Shown piece after piece: positions 22,001-32,437 of a stretch of DNA of 64,000 nt (the stretch's first letter is position 1; every line of letters starts with the position of its first letter). Origin of the DNA: Oscheius dolichura. Lineage: Eukaryota > Nematoda > Chromadorea > Rhabditida > Rhabditidae. A model generated the notes under the pieces. That model had not been told where the DNA came from and made no database searches. It saw nothing but the letters and a program-made list of their open reading frames with translations. Position numbers and translations under genes: made by a program. The stretch lies in the NCBI GenBank assembly GCA_932521035.1, contig OW051492.1:9548001-9612000 (forward strand). The letters run 5' to 3'.

Positions 22001-22298
22001 CCGCACCCGTAGAATCTCGGCAGCTGCCGGGCCAGTTAGGCGCCGCGCGCACTTTCCAATTCTCCAAGCTGCCGAGATTTTACGGGTGCGGGCGCGCCAG
22101 ATTCTGGTACTCGTTTTCCGGGATTTCATCGAATTTTTCCATTTTGACCCGTTTTTCATCGCTTCACGACCCGGAAATTGGCAGAAATGACTCACCAAAG
22201 TGCACCCGAGCAATATGTTCCCTGAGAGTGTCCAAGTTCCTTGGTTTTTTGACTTCTGGCGGGCACCGAGGGCAGTTGAACAGGTGATCCGTTCCCAT
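19026..22298 (-). CDS. C2H2 zinc-finger plus CCHC zinc-knuckle protein
   Basis: Seven exons (22,298-22,196; 21,674-21,571; 21,524-21,428; 21,324-20,926; 20,538-20,091; 19,784-19,620; 19,338-19,026) join in phase into 542 residues. The N-terminus has a C2H2-like finger (CPRCPPEVKKPRNLDTLREH) and then CPKCQCGFVTPHLALTHIRK. Next come a helical stretch, a Pro/Gln-rich middle and an acidic, then basic, Ser-rich region. The C-terminal part is Cys/His-dense: CHVCEYRGCC, CQFCEGLHQNVDC, then two CCHC knuckles (CYRCGGDH...C and CFICGLKSHMSSVC). It ends in a basic RS/RG-rich tail. This architecture suggests an RNA- or nucleic-acid-binding nuclear protein. I do not recognise a named ortholog. Confidence 0.8.
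19820..20090 (+). repeat. CTGTCTAACTGTGGC motif cluster
   Basis: At least eight exact or near copies of CTGTCTAACTGTGGC lie at irregular 20-60-base spacing, all in the same orientation. They fill the intron between exons 5 and 6 of the zinc-finger gene. Confidence 0.85.
21345..21418 (+). repeat. CTGTCTAACTGTGGC motif pair
   Basis: Two copies (21,353 and 21,397 area) lie in the intron between exons 3 and 4 of the same gene, in the same orientation as the cluster at 19.8 kb. Confidence 0.8.
22003..22101. repeat. family A hairpin
   Basis: GCACCCGTAGAATCTCGGCAG left and CTGCCGAGATTTTACGGG right; the one arm difference is a G-T wobble. First intron of the zinc-finger gene. Confidence 0.9.
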
Positions 22299-22827
22299 TT
22301 CCTGAAACACGTCACTTTGACTAGCTAACTATATTCTCCCCCCAAAAGAAAGCCTGGGAAAGGGGGAAGTTTGAAAAGAAGAAGAAGAAGACGAAGAAGA
22401 AATGAAGAGGCCCCCCTGTGGCAATCAATAGCCTACTGGGAGGGGGAGGGGGGCTCTCCTTTTGAGCCGACAAGGGGGAAGTCGGGGGCGATCCTAATTA
22501 CATAAGGGTGGTCGTGTTCGGGGTGTTGCTGATAACTGGTAGCCTGGTCAGCCCAGGGGGCAGGCCTATCCCCCCCCCCCCTTTATATGAGAAAAAAGAG
22601 ACAAGAATCAATAACGAGCTGCCTAGAATGCCCTGGACCCCCCGGGTAATAAACAGCTGAGAGGCGGCAGCGGAGAGTGGAGACGGCACTGCCACCGGCC
22701 GGTCAAAATAACAACGGAACGTCTAGAGACCACGTAGGGGATAAACAGGAGTCATTCCGAGGAGAAAAAATAACAAAAATACGCTGGGGATACGGGGGAG
22801 ACGGTAGTTTCTGCTCGGAACGAAAAG

Positions 22828-23027
22828 AGCGCGCCGTAACCTTGCTCCAGTCTAAAACCGCTACAAATCGCTATTATTACCATTTTTCATGATTTTTTCT
22901 TGCTTTCCATGATCTTTACAGTGTGGGGATTACTCCAAATAAGGAATAATAGAAAAAAGCAGGAAAAAAACCGAAAAAATGAAGGAAAATGCCGTCTGGT
23001 TGTGCTGTTAGAATGGCGCTCCCGCCA
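22828..23027. repeat. family B TIR element, copy 7
   Basis: GCGCGCCGTAACCTTGCTCC left; the right end GAATGGCGCTCCCGCC is more diverged. Confidence 0.65.
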
Positions 23028-23478
23028 CGAGTGGTATAATGAGTTGGAAGGGATACTGTAAACTAAAAAAGAAGTTGAGGTAACAGATATGCAAAAGAGC
23101 TGAGTGTTTCTTTGTTCCGCCGGAGTGTAGACAAGTTGACCCCTTTTTATTGCGCCTCACCGCTGCATAAGGCGCCCAGCTGGCGTGACATGCCGCGCGG
23201 CTCTTCTCCCTCTCCGCCAAGATGAACTCTGAGAGATTTACAACGGTATTAGGATCAGTGTTTACCATTCCAGCTAAGAATACGAATTGGACACGAATTA
23301 TACGGGGGCAGGGGAGCCAGACGCTGTCCTCGAGTTGCCCTCTCCACTCTGGGGACGTTCCCTTTAGTAAACTATTGCCGGAAATAGCTGAAAACAGGCA
23401 AAGGACAATGTTTGCGTAGCGAACCAATGAGGGAAAATAATCCCGCTACCGGAATGTACCGTAATCTAAAAAGGGGGC

Positions 23479-23684
23479 CTGTAACCGCGCTCCATTCTAT
23501 CACCCTGCCAGACTGCGTTTTTTTTTCATTTTCTCTATTATTTCCAGTTTTTTTTCTATTTTTTGTGATTTACAGTAATCTACACACCGTAAACATCATA
23601 GAAATTAAGAAAAAAATATAAAAAATGGTAATAATAGCGATTTAGAGCGGGTTTAGAATGGAGCAAGGTTACGACGCACGCTTT
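23479..23684. repeat. family B TIR element, copy 8
   Basis: CCTGTAACCGCGCTCCATTC left, TTTAGAATGGAGCAAGGTTA right. Interior in the copy-2 orientation. Confidence 0.75.
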
Positions 23685-24383
23685 TAGTGATACGTTCAAA
23701 AGGGTTACGGTATAATTTTCATTGTTTTTACGATAAATTATGATGTGTAGAATATAAATACCCCAGCTGGATTAATGCTCAGCGGGAAGGAGTGCCCTCA
23801 TCACGGCACAAAGGCGTCATACCGGCCGGGGCCTGCTACAAACTCCGCTTATCCCACGATTAGTCATATTCGGCTTCTTTGTTCGCGGCTATTTAAAGGA
23901 CTGCAACTGTTTTACTAACTAGGAGGAGGCCCTTTTATGTACAGGCAATATTAAAGGACTGTAGGAACTGAAGAGATGGGGAGGATCGATTCTCTCTCTG
24001 AATCAGCCGGACACCTGGGCGAATCCGGCTGACTGTGCCGGAAGAGGGCAGGGGATGACAAAAGGGGCCCTGAGAACCTCGGAGGCGGCTAAAATAATGG
24101 GAAGAGGCGACTAATTGGACCCCGACATGGCACGGCCAGCCAGGTGTGGGTGTCAATGACGACGGTTGATAAACACACCCATTTGACGTGGGGGAGACAG
24201 AAGGGGGCAGAGGAAACCCCCGCCGGTGATTGAGGCAATTAGACTTTTGGCCCGAATGGTCCCGAGGGGAAAGACCTTTTTGGAGGATGGAGTACATTGA
24301 TGACGACAAGAGAAACGGGGGATAAGGACGCTAATCTTCTTCTCGAGCGGGATAACAAGAACGGAATACTGTAATCGCCGTAG

Positions 24384-24577
24384 GTCATTCTAAACCCGCT
24401 CCAAATCGCTATTTTTACCATATTTTATGATTTTTTTTCTTAATTTCTATGATCTCTACAGTGTGGAGATTACTGTAGAAGAAGAAAAATATAAAAAAAA
24501 CTAGAAATAATGGGGGAGAATGAAGGAATACGCCGTCTGGTTGGCTGTTAGAATGGAGCGCCGTTACAGCGCGCGCT
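24384..24577. repeat. family B TIR element, copy 9
   Basis: The left end is truncated (CATTCTAAACCCGCTCC). Right end TTAGAATGGAGCGCCGTTAC followed by AGCGCGCGC. Confidence 0.7.
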
Positions 24578-26055
24578 TTCGAAGATTTTAGGTTACGGAA
24601 AGTATTTCTAGGGTGAAAAACGATGTTCTGCTCGTTCCAGACCGATTAAAGGACAAAAATATGGCTGTCAAGAGGCCAAATCGGCCCGAACACAGCTCTG
24701 ATCAGGGGGTGGCCGTAAAAAGGCTCCTTTGTCCTCTGATCCGTTTCCGTGTATACCAAGTTGCCCTTTTGCTTATCGGAAGCTGTCTCAAAAACATTTT
24801 ACGGTAAACTATTTACCAGAAAAGTCTCTAGGGAGAGGAGAAGGCGAGAGACGGCGGGTAGCTTTCCGTTTCCGGGAAGATCTTCTCCTTGAGATCAATT
24901 TTGACCAGGGAAAAATCAATATTCACCTGTCCCCCTGCCGGGAGAACAATCAGTGGTCAAGAACACCCCAGCTGGGAAAATGGCCGTGGTCAATGGGAAC
25001 GGGGTCATAAATCCCTCATTTATTTCTAGCAGGAAAACTCACTTTTTTCTTCCTTCTTCTAGTCGAAGGCTCCATTATTGGACTCATAATGTCCAATTCC
25101 ACGCTTGGTTCCATTCTACCCAAGCTTTTTACTGAAAAATTGTGTTAGAAACTCATTTCTTGGAGGAAAAATGAGGAAAAGACGGAGAACAATACAAAAA
25201 TCTTGGAGAAGCAGAAGCAACTCTTCTTATCTCTTGCCAGTTGGAAGAACTGAGAGCGCAGTCCTGCCTCCTGTATCAGAGCTGGAGATTATTCACTGAG
25301 CCGTGCGAGAGAGAGAGAGACCGAGAGAAAATCAATAGGAATTAATAATGAAAGTGGTTGACGTTTTTTGAATAAAAATAAAAAATAGAAACAGTAGAAA
25401 AAAGAGCTGGCAGGGTTTCGGAGATGTTATCGGAGAATTCGCCATTGCCAGTCGGGCCTAGCTTGGCAGCCTTATCTTTTAAAAGGTCAGTGACTCAGGC
25501 GGAAAATGGCAGGGCCTCGTGTTCCGTTCCAAATGTTTTTTATTGGATAAGACTCTAAAAAATAATTCTGAAAATAGAAGATTTTTAGGTCTTTATAAGC
25601 TTTAGAAGACTTTTCTTATTTTAGAAGCTTTAGAAAAAATGTATAACGGTTTCCTGAATTCCTATACAAAAAATAAAATTTTTGGAATAAAATAAATGAG
25701 TGAAATAATGAATAGAACTCTAAAAATTAGTATTATTCTCTCCTCGAGAAGAAAATATTTAGTGAGCGCTAAAAATTGACATCCAAACGGGAAAACGAGA
25801 ATAACAGGTGGCTGAGAAATGTAAAAGGTCGTCTCTAACGAGACAAAACTCGTAGCCGGTTGCCTAGTAGCGGTGAAGAAAGTGCTTGATTAGATCATTC
25901 GCAGTAAACAGATTCCTTTGACGAAGGCGCATGTGAATTACCTCAATTCATCAGAGCAATAGAGAAAGAGAGAGTGATGAATCATATGCATTGATTTATT
26001 ATTCCTATACAAAAAAATAAACATAGACAAACTTTTCAATGATCTTCTTTTCCTC

Positions 26056-26996
26056 TCAATAGCCATCATTAGAATAAGTTACATTGTAGTCGGGATACTT
26101 CTTCTTTAAAATGTCCACAGTAACCGTGTGATCTGCTTGGCCATAACCCTGAAAGTTTATATATTTTGAAGAAAAATCAAAAAATGTAGCTAAAAATAGA
26201 TTCAATTCTTTAGAGCTCTCAAAGAAATTGAAAATGTGTTTCTAAGCACGTCAGCAGAAGATTATAGCTTTCCTAGGCTTATTTTTTTCAAAAATATGAA
26301 AATTCTGAATAATTCTAAAGCAAAGGGGAGTTAAGAAAATATGAGAACTAATAAAAATAGAAAAAATACAATTAAACAAAGTGAAAAATAAACAAACCTG
26401 TGAATATCCATAAACATAGAGTTCCTTCTTCTCTGGTGTATGCGTGATTCGTCCTCCACCTACGCATTTTGTCTTGACATCTGTTGGTTTCTTTTCCTTG
26501 ACTTCATCATAAATATCCGCGTGAAATGTGTGCCGCCCCCATCCTCTTACTATGTACTTCGATTCTCCAGACTTTTCTGTACACTGAAAAATAAGTTCAT
26601 TGTAAAACTCGTTTGTTTGTTGCTATTTTTAGTTGCATCGTTTATAAATATCCAAAAATAACGTTTCCATTGTATTTTATGATTTTCTATTGTTTCCTCC
26701 ATTTTTCTTTGGAAAAAAGTAACTACGGATTATTTTTCACGCTGAATTTGATAAAATAAGGCTAAAAACGAGCAGATTGAATATATTTCAAAGAAAACAA
26801 GCAATAAAACACAGCCAACATTGATTAGAATGTATTTGAATGTTCCTTGTGGATCCAAATCAACATCTTCTATTCCGGAAAGTGGCATCGTTGTCAATCG
26901 TCGGCGGACTGCAAGTAAGACGGAATTACGCACGACCGATCTCAGCATTAAAGGAGCGAGAGCGAAAATTGAACCGGAAAATAGAAACTTTAACAA
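26056..26996 (-). CDS. phosphohistidine phosphatase (PHPT1/Janus family)
   Basis: Three exons (26,996-26,820; 26,583-26,398; 26,148-26,056) encode 151 residues. From a second Met at 26,888 it is 115 residues, close to the usual ~125 for PHPT1. Family hallmarks are all present: GTFKYILI, IVRGWGRHTFHADIYDEV with the catalytic His in the HADIYD motif, KCVGGGRI, YVYGYSQGYGQADH, and the C-terminal YPDYNVTYSNDGY. The enzyme removes phosphate from histidine in proteins. The extra N-terminus is Arg/Leu-rich and could target mitochondria if the first Met is used. The first donor (AAT|gttggc) is weak and chosen for phase. Both flanking intergenic regions are AT-rich. Confidence 0.9.
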
Positions 26997-27499
26997 AAAT
27001 CTATAGCAAAGAGGTGCAAATAGAGGCGAAGGTTGTTTACTTGAAGAAAGTGTACTTTTGAAAACGTTCCTCTTGCTTGCTGTTTACGGGCGTCAATTGA
27101 AATAATGGCGTTGAAAGTTTTTGAAACTGAAATGATGATTTTTCAATTGTCACTCTAGTTTTTCCTTTACTTTATCGTTATTTTTATATTCTTTCTTTGT
27201 TTTTAAATATAATACATTAAAAATACATAAAAATTGACCGTTTCCTTGAATATGATTTGATATAATCGGCTGGAAAGCGAATTTTTCCTCTAGCCACCTG
27301 GAAGCCATGTTTCAATTCAACAAATTTCCGCTTTTCATGCCCAAAGCGATAAGTTTCAACCCTTAAAAAGATTTCGCTTTTAGTTTTCTGAATGTGACTA
27401 AAGTTTCCGAAGAATGGTCGTCTCCGAAAGTCATGCCTGTACAAGGTTCGAATCGGTCAGTTTCCCGCCGTTTTTAGATATAAAAATGGGAATTTTCAG
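26997..27499. other. intergenic, probable divergent promoter
   Basis: This lies between the PHPT1 gene (-) and the first certain exon of the CID gene (+). The missing 5' exon of the CID gene should be here. An open stretch 27,386-27,431 could join in phase, but no start codon was fixed. Confidence 0.4.
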
Positions 27500-30400
27500 G
27501 CGCATGAAGTTAGTCAAGAAGCCATCGAGACCATCTCTTTGTGGATTCTTCATTATAAAGACAAACAGTCGATTGATACCCTCGTCGGCTCGTGGTTGAA
27601 GGTCTTCAAGAGAAGTAAGTCTATTTATCGTATTTTCTCCCCTTTCCCTATTTAAAACACCATTTTAGCCATTTTTATATGTTAAAAATCATCTAAATTG
27701 ATCCATTTTCCCAATGAAACCCCTCGGGACCGTTTCCTAGGCGCCCAGTCGCCTATAACCCATTTGAAGCGGAATAGCCGGCGTGGGAGTGCTCCCACAC
27801 CCGTAAAATCTCGGCAGAAGGGAGATTTGTTAGTTGAAGGCGTAAAATAACAGGAAATTCAGCTGCCGAGAGTTTACGGGTGCAGAACAGTGGCCAGGCG
27901 CCATTGTGATTTTTGGGCAGATTTTACCGGTTGTTGACTATTTTTCATCCATTTTCGGCAATTTAAAGGAAAGCATAATGATAAGAACACTGTTTGGATT
28001 ACGGTAGACCACAAAAAATCATGATATAAATGAAAAATGGCCCCAAACGATCCTGTTTGCCCCTCGGAGGAGAACGCGCGCTTCTCTGCCCCCGCACCCG
28101 TAAAATCTCGGCAGCTAGAGGGAACGGAAAGAAATTACAGGAATTTTAGCTGCCGAGATTTTACGGGTGCACGCGTCGTTGAAAATTACTTTCGACGGCT
28201 CTTTTTACCGTATTTTTTTTTCTTTTCCACAATTGAATCCCATTTTTTCAGCCAACTCCGAAACCAATCGAATAGCCCTCTTCTATATAATGAACGACGC
28301 GGTTCAAAAGGCCAAAAACAAGCATTTCGACTACCTGATTGCCGCCTTCCAACCGGCCGTTCTCTCAGCGATTACGGTAGCCCGTACGGCCACCAAAGTG
28401 AAGAAGATCATGCAACGATGTATCGAAATCTTCCGCGAGCGAGAAGTCTTCACAAATGCTTCCGTCACTGCGATGTTTAACATTTTACGTGAGTTTTAAT
28501 GGGGAAATATTCAGAAATTCGACATTTAGATGGAGCAGAGACAGGTGAAATTGATGACGGCTGTTTAGAATTGAATAATAGTGAAGTTTGTATGAATATA
28601 GAGGCTTTTGAAGAGGTAGGAAGCGGGAAAATTAGAAAATAAGACGGTTTTAGGGCTGTAAAATAGCAGATGATCTGAAGGAACTGGTTCTGGATACAAA
28701 ATTCGAGACGTTTCAAATTATTCGGACGCGGCTAACGGGTTAGTTACCGTATTCTTCGAAAAAATGGGAATTTCGGCCTTTTCCCGGAGTTTCTAGCTTC
28801 ATTTTTGAGAAAGTAGGCAATTCTGCCCCTTTCGGATCTCGCACGCCCGAAGCCGTAGAATCTCGGCAGCTCGGGGATTTGGCGCGCCGCGTCCGTGATC
28901 AAAAGACCCGCGAGCTGCCGAGATTTTACGGGGGCAGGCGCATGACTGCCAAACTGGGAATAATCGAATTTAGCCCGTTTTTCGTCTATTTCATCGCTTT
29001 TTTCAGACAAAAGAGCAGCATACGAGGAATTGGAGCGTAGCCAGCAGGTTTATGACACGCTTGTGGATGTTCGCCACGCGTTAGAAGCCCAGAAAAAGAG
29101 AATGTTGGAGCTGGTAGAGACCTTAGAAATAGCCAAGCGACTCTACGCCCATTCGCTGAAAGAAGTCACCGTTGTTGAAGATGTAGGCCTTATTCACTTT
29201 TAAAAGAATTCTATCATTCCAGGCGTACCAAAAATTCTACCACGGGATAAAAGATACCCAAAAAGAGTTGCTGGAAATGCAGAGGACGGGCGTCTATCCG
29301 GCGGCCACCCCGCCGCGAGACTGTCCCTCTCCGACGGACAATGACGACATTTTCGCCAGAGATTTTAGTCAGTTTTGTTAGAAAATAGTGAAACAGATAG
29401 AATTTAAGATATGACAACGAATGGCGATAATTTGGAGACGGCGGATATGGAAATGGATGATGACGACCACGACGGGGCGTTGGTGGCACTAGCTGGAGCC
29501 ATGACCGCGCCGCCCGGGCATTTCCCGCCATTTTTACAGGTACTGTGCTTTCTTAATAGTGCCTAAAAGATTAAAAATTAAAAAAAATAATAAAAATTCG
29601 CTGGAAATGGTGAAAAAAGCGGGAAAATGCCGCAATTTGGGTAGAAGCCGCCTTTGAGCCGTAGAAAAGGCTACAGTAGCCCTATATCCTAAATTTGTCT
29701 CTTTTTTCCATTTTTACTTACAAGGGAAGGATACTTGCTCGGCATCACTTTTTCAAACTTTTTTGATGCCATGTTGTAGAGAATTTTCTGGCGATCAAGG
29801 CATATTCTTTCTTTTTTGCTAAAATCGCGTTCTCGAGGAGGAAAATGCAAAATAAGATTCAATGCTAAACGTGTTTTTGAACTTGTCTATTTTCCATTCT
29901 CCTTCTAAAAATGTGCGTTGGCTCAGTGGATAGTGCACTTGCCCATAAAACTTTTGTGTTTTTTTCAACTTGGGTTCAATCCTTCGATAGATGAACACCA
30001 TTTTTGTAATTTTTTCGAAGTGATTGAATCGGTTTTCGACTCCTACCCCCTTTATATGCCGTAAAATGGAAGAGGAGGGCTTTCCATACCCTTCTGTTGT
30101 GAACAGTTCTCAATCATACGTACTCCTAGTATTCTCCTCTCTTACGTGATTTTGAGTGTTACAGAGGAACTAACGGTGCCAATCACCCCGAAAAAATTAC
30201 AAAAAGTGTTCATCCATCGAAGGATTGAACCCAAGTTGAAAAAAAGCCAAAAGTTTTGTGGGCGTGCACTATCCACCCAACCACCGCTTCACATTTTTAG
30301 AAGGAGAATGGAAAATAGACAAGTTCAAAAACACGTTTAGCATTGAATCTTATTTTGCATTTTCATCCTCGAGAACGCGATTTTAGCAAAAAAGAAAGAA

Positions 30401-32114
30401 TATGCCTTGATCGCCAGAAAATTCTCTACAACATGGCATCAAAAAAGTTTGAAAAAGTGATGCCGAGCAAGTATCCTTCCCTTGTTAATTTAAATGATAA
30501 TATTACTCATTTTCTATCTATTTAAAGGTCTAAAAAGTCATATTTCCAGAATTTAAACCGTCCTCCTCCCAATCTGTGGCCTCCTTCCATTCCTGGTACT
30601 GCCGGAGCGCCGTCAGGGGTCCCACCACGGATTCCTCCAAATTTTAGTCTTCCTCCTCCTCAATTGGTAGGCTTTCTTCCTATTTCTTATTAATTTAATC
30701 AATTTTCAGATCTCTCCGCCAACAAATAACCTCCTCTCACCTCCGGGGCTTCCCACTACCCCCGGGGGCCTGGCCTCGACGAGCTTGCCCCCTCCGGGAA
30801 TGTTCCCCCCTCCGAATATGACCATTCCACCGGGAAGAATGCCCCCGAATATGGCTCCCCCAGGCCATATTCCCCAGCCGATGGGTACGGTACCGCTGAT
30901 TCCAACTGAAGGCGTTCCAAGGGATCCGAGACAGGTTTTTGGACTTTTCTGACCTAAAATTCGAGAAATTTAGCTCCAACAGTCTCCTTTCAACGGCCTT
31001 CAACCGCCCTCACTGATGAATATCAACACCCAACTACCGCCTGGATTAACTCAACCCAGTGGAAGTCAAATACAGCCACAATACCACAGCCAACAGCCAC
31101 AGCAGCTTCATAATATGGGACAAAGTCAGGATAATAATACGGGAGCAATGGAACAAACGAATCAGGTAGGAAAATGGCTTCAAATGGCACCAAAAACAAT
31201 GATTTCCGCCTTTGAAAAGTCTTGCTGCTCCACCCGTACCGTCTCGGCAGCTGAAAGAACTGAAAAAAGCCGCAATTTACTAAAAATCTTCTAGCTGCCG
31301 AGATTTAACGGGTGCGGCAGCAGCGAAACCAGAGAAATAAAACAAAGGCTTCTGCTGTCTTCCAGATCCACTTTCTTTTGTATTTTTTCAATCGATTTTT
31401 ATGAAAAATCAATTTATAAAGACTGAACAATAAGGAAATTGTACTAAAAGATGTGTAGAAACGCGATTTTCCATTAGAAATTGAATTTTGTAGAAAATAT
31501 AGCTATCATAAGCTCCCAGCGATCGTTTTGAGGCGCTATTTCATTCATTTTCACTAGAGTGACATATACTATAATCTAAAAATAATAGAGATATAAAAAA
31601 TAAAAGAAAATCTAATAATGGAGGCCATTTTCCAAGAAAAGACTGAATTTTTGTGTGACAAGCCTCGAACTCCCAACTGGAGTCGTTTCTTATTAGTTTT
31701 AATACAAAAACAGGTAGAAAGTAGTGTAAATAATTAAAAAACTCCTTCGTCTACAATCAAAAAATCATTCATTTCAGCGATTTACTCCATATAAAGACGG
31801 CCGTCACTCGATGGATGGCTTTCAAGATCGCCGAGAAGGCTACGGCGGCCGGCCGAAAGGAAATTGTGAGTTTCCCCCCAATTTTCAAGCTATTTTCTGG
31901 TTTAGATAATCGACAAAATAGTGAAAATGGTGGTTTCAATAGAAGAGAATCGTTTGATAATGAACGCGGACCAGGATGCGGTTCTCGCGATTCCCGACCG
32001 CGATTCAACGGCCGAAATGATGGCTATCGGGGTGGTCACAATCGAGGAAATAATAATGGATATCGGAATAATAATAATTCGGAACGATGGGATAATAATC
32101 GAAGACAATCGTGA
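27500..32114 (+). CDS. RPRD/CID-type RNA polymerase II CTD-interacting protein
   Basis: Twelve exons (27,500-27,614; 28,252-28,488; 28,530-28,615; 28,654-28,738; 29,007-29,182; 29,223-29,367; 29,409-29,539; 30,550-30,666; 30,710-30,934; 30,974-31,165; 31,778-31,865; 31,906-32,114) give 601 residues in phase. The N-terminal start exon is not located. Residues 1-120 form a CID: ETISLWILHYKD, RIALFYIMNDAVQKAK and IMQRCIEIFRERE match the RPRD/Rtt103 type that binds the phosphorylated CTD of RNA polymerase II. A coiled coil (ELERSQQVYDTLVDVRHALE) follows, as in RPRD proteins. The rest is Pro/Gln-rich with a Gly/Arg/Asn-rich tail (RGG-like). Four family A hairpins and a long fold-back sit in its introns. 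It would act in transcription termination or CTD dephosphorylation. Confidence 0.85.
27795..27885. repeat. family A hairpin
   Basis: CACCCGTAAAATCTCGGCAG left, CTGCCGAGAGTTTACGGG right, in the first long intron of the CID gene. Confidence 0.9.
28091..28170. repeat. family A hairpin, best-preserved copy
   Basis: GCACCCGTAAAATCTCGGCA GCTA is mirrored exactly by TAGC TGCCGAGATTTTACGGGTGC around a ~30-base loop. Same intron as the 27,795 copy, ~200 bases on. Confidence 0.95.
28842..28938. repeat. family A hairpin
   Basis: GCCGTAGAATCTCGGCAGCT left, AGCTGCCGAGATTTTACGG right. CID-gene intron. Confidence 0.9.
29722..30484. repeat. family C fold-back with tRNA-like promoter boxes
   Basis: Two ~290-base arms (29,722-30,015 and 30,192-30,484) are inverted copies of each other with a ~175-base spacer. 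Inside each arm is TTGGCTCAGTGGATAG (A-box-like, 29,918) and GGGTTCAATCC (B-box-like, 29,972), about 45 bases apart, as in tRNA-derived SINEs. A third, single copy lies at 6,190-6,412. It occupies the 1-kb intron between CID-gene exons 7 and 8. Confidence 0.8.
31231..31318. repeat. family A hairpin
   Basis: ACCCGTACCGTCTCGGCAGC left, GCTGCCGAGATTTAACGGG right, with a three-base arm difference. CID-gene intron. Confidence 0.85.
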
Positions 32115-32437
32115 CAACTGATCTCAGTAGCGCCGGAGCGCTGCGTAACTGTAGCTCGTGCCAATTTCTGAAGTGTAGAATGTAGCCGTTAAACTTCCCT
32201 TTCTTTGCCCTTCTGCCTATAAAGTGCTTTACCTCATGAGAAATATTCCGGTTAGCTGTATTGTCCTCCTTGTATTCATCTGTATTCATTGTATGTAATT
32301 ATGTGAGTAATAAGAGCATTTATTCTCTATATTGTATGAAATAATTATAATTACTGTTCCTTGGCAGTATTGCATATTTTATGTGTTTTTATAATTTGTA
32401 TCATTTTTATAACCAAGTTTAGATTTGTCCTAAGTAG

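Larger units (their letters stand above)
22299..26055. other. gene-poor, repeat-rich intergenic region
   Basis: It contains a purine tract (22,375-22,410), a run of about ten C (22,570), a GA repeat (25,308-25,322) and three family B elements. No exon chain with plausible splice phase was found on either strand. A minus-strand frame at 23,427-23,008 opens with a signal-peptide-like stretch but could not be extended. Confidence 0.5.

Noticed and set aside
23008-23427. 139-codon - strand frame with signal-like start
   Set aside because: An internal gttttcag and failure to find continuing exons; could be a first exon but not supportable.
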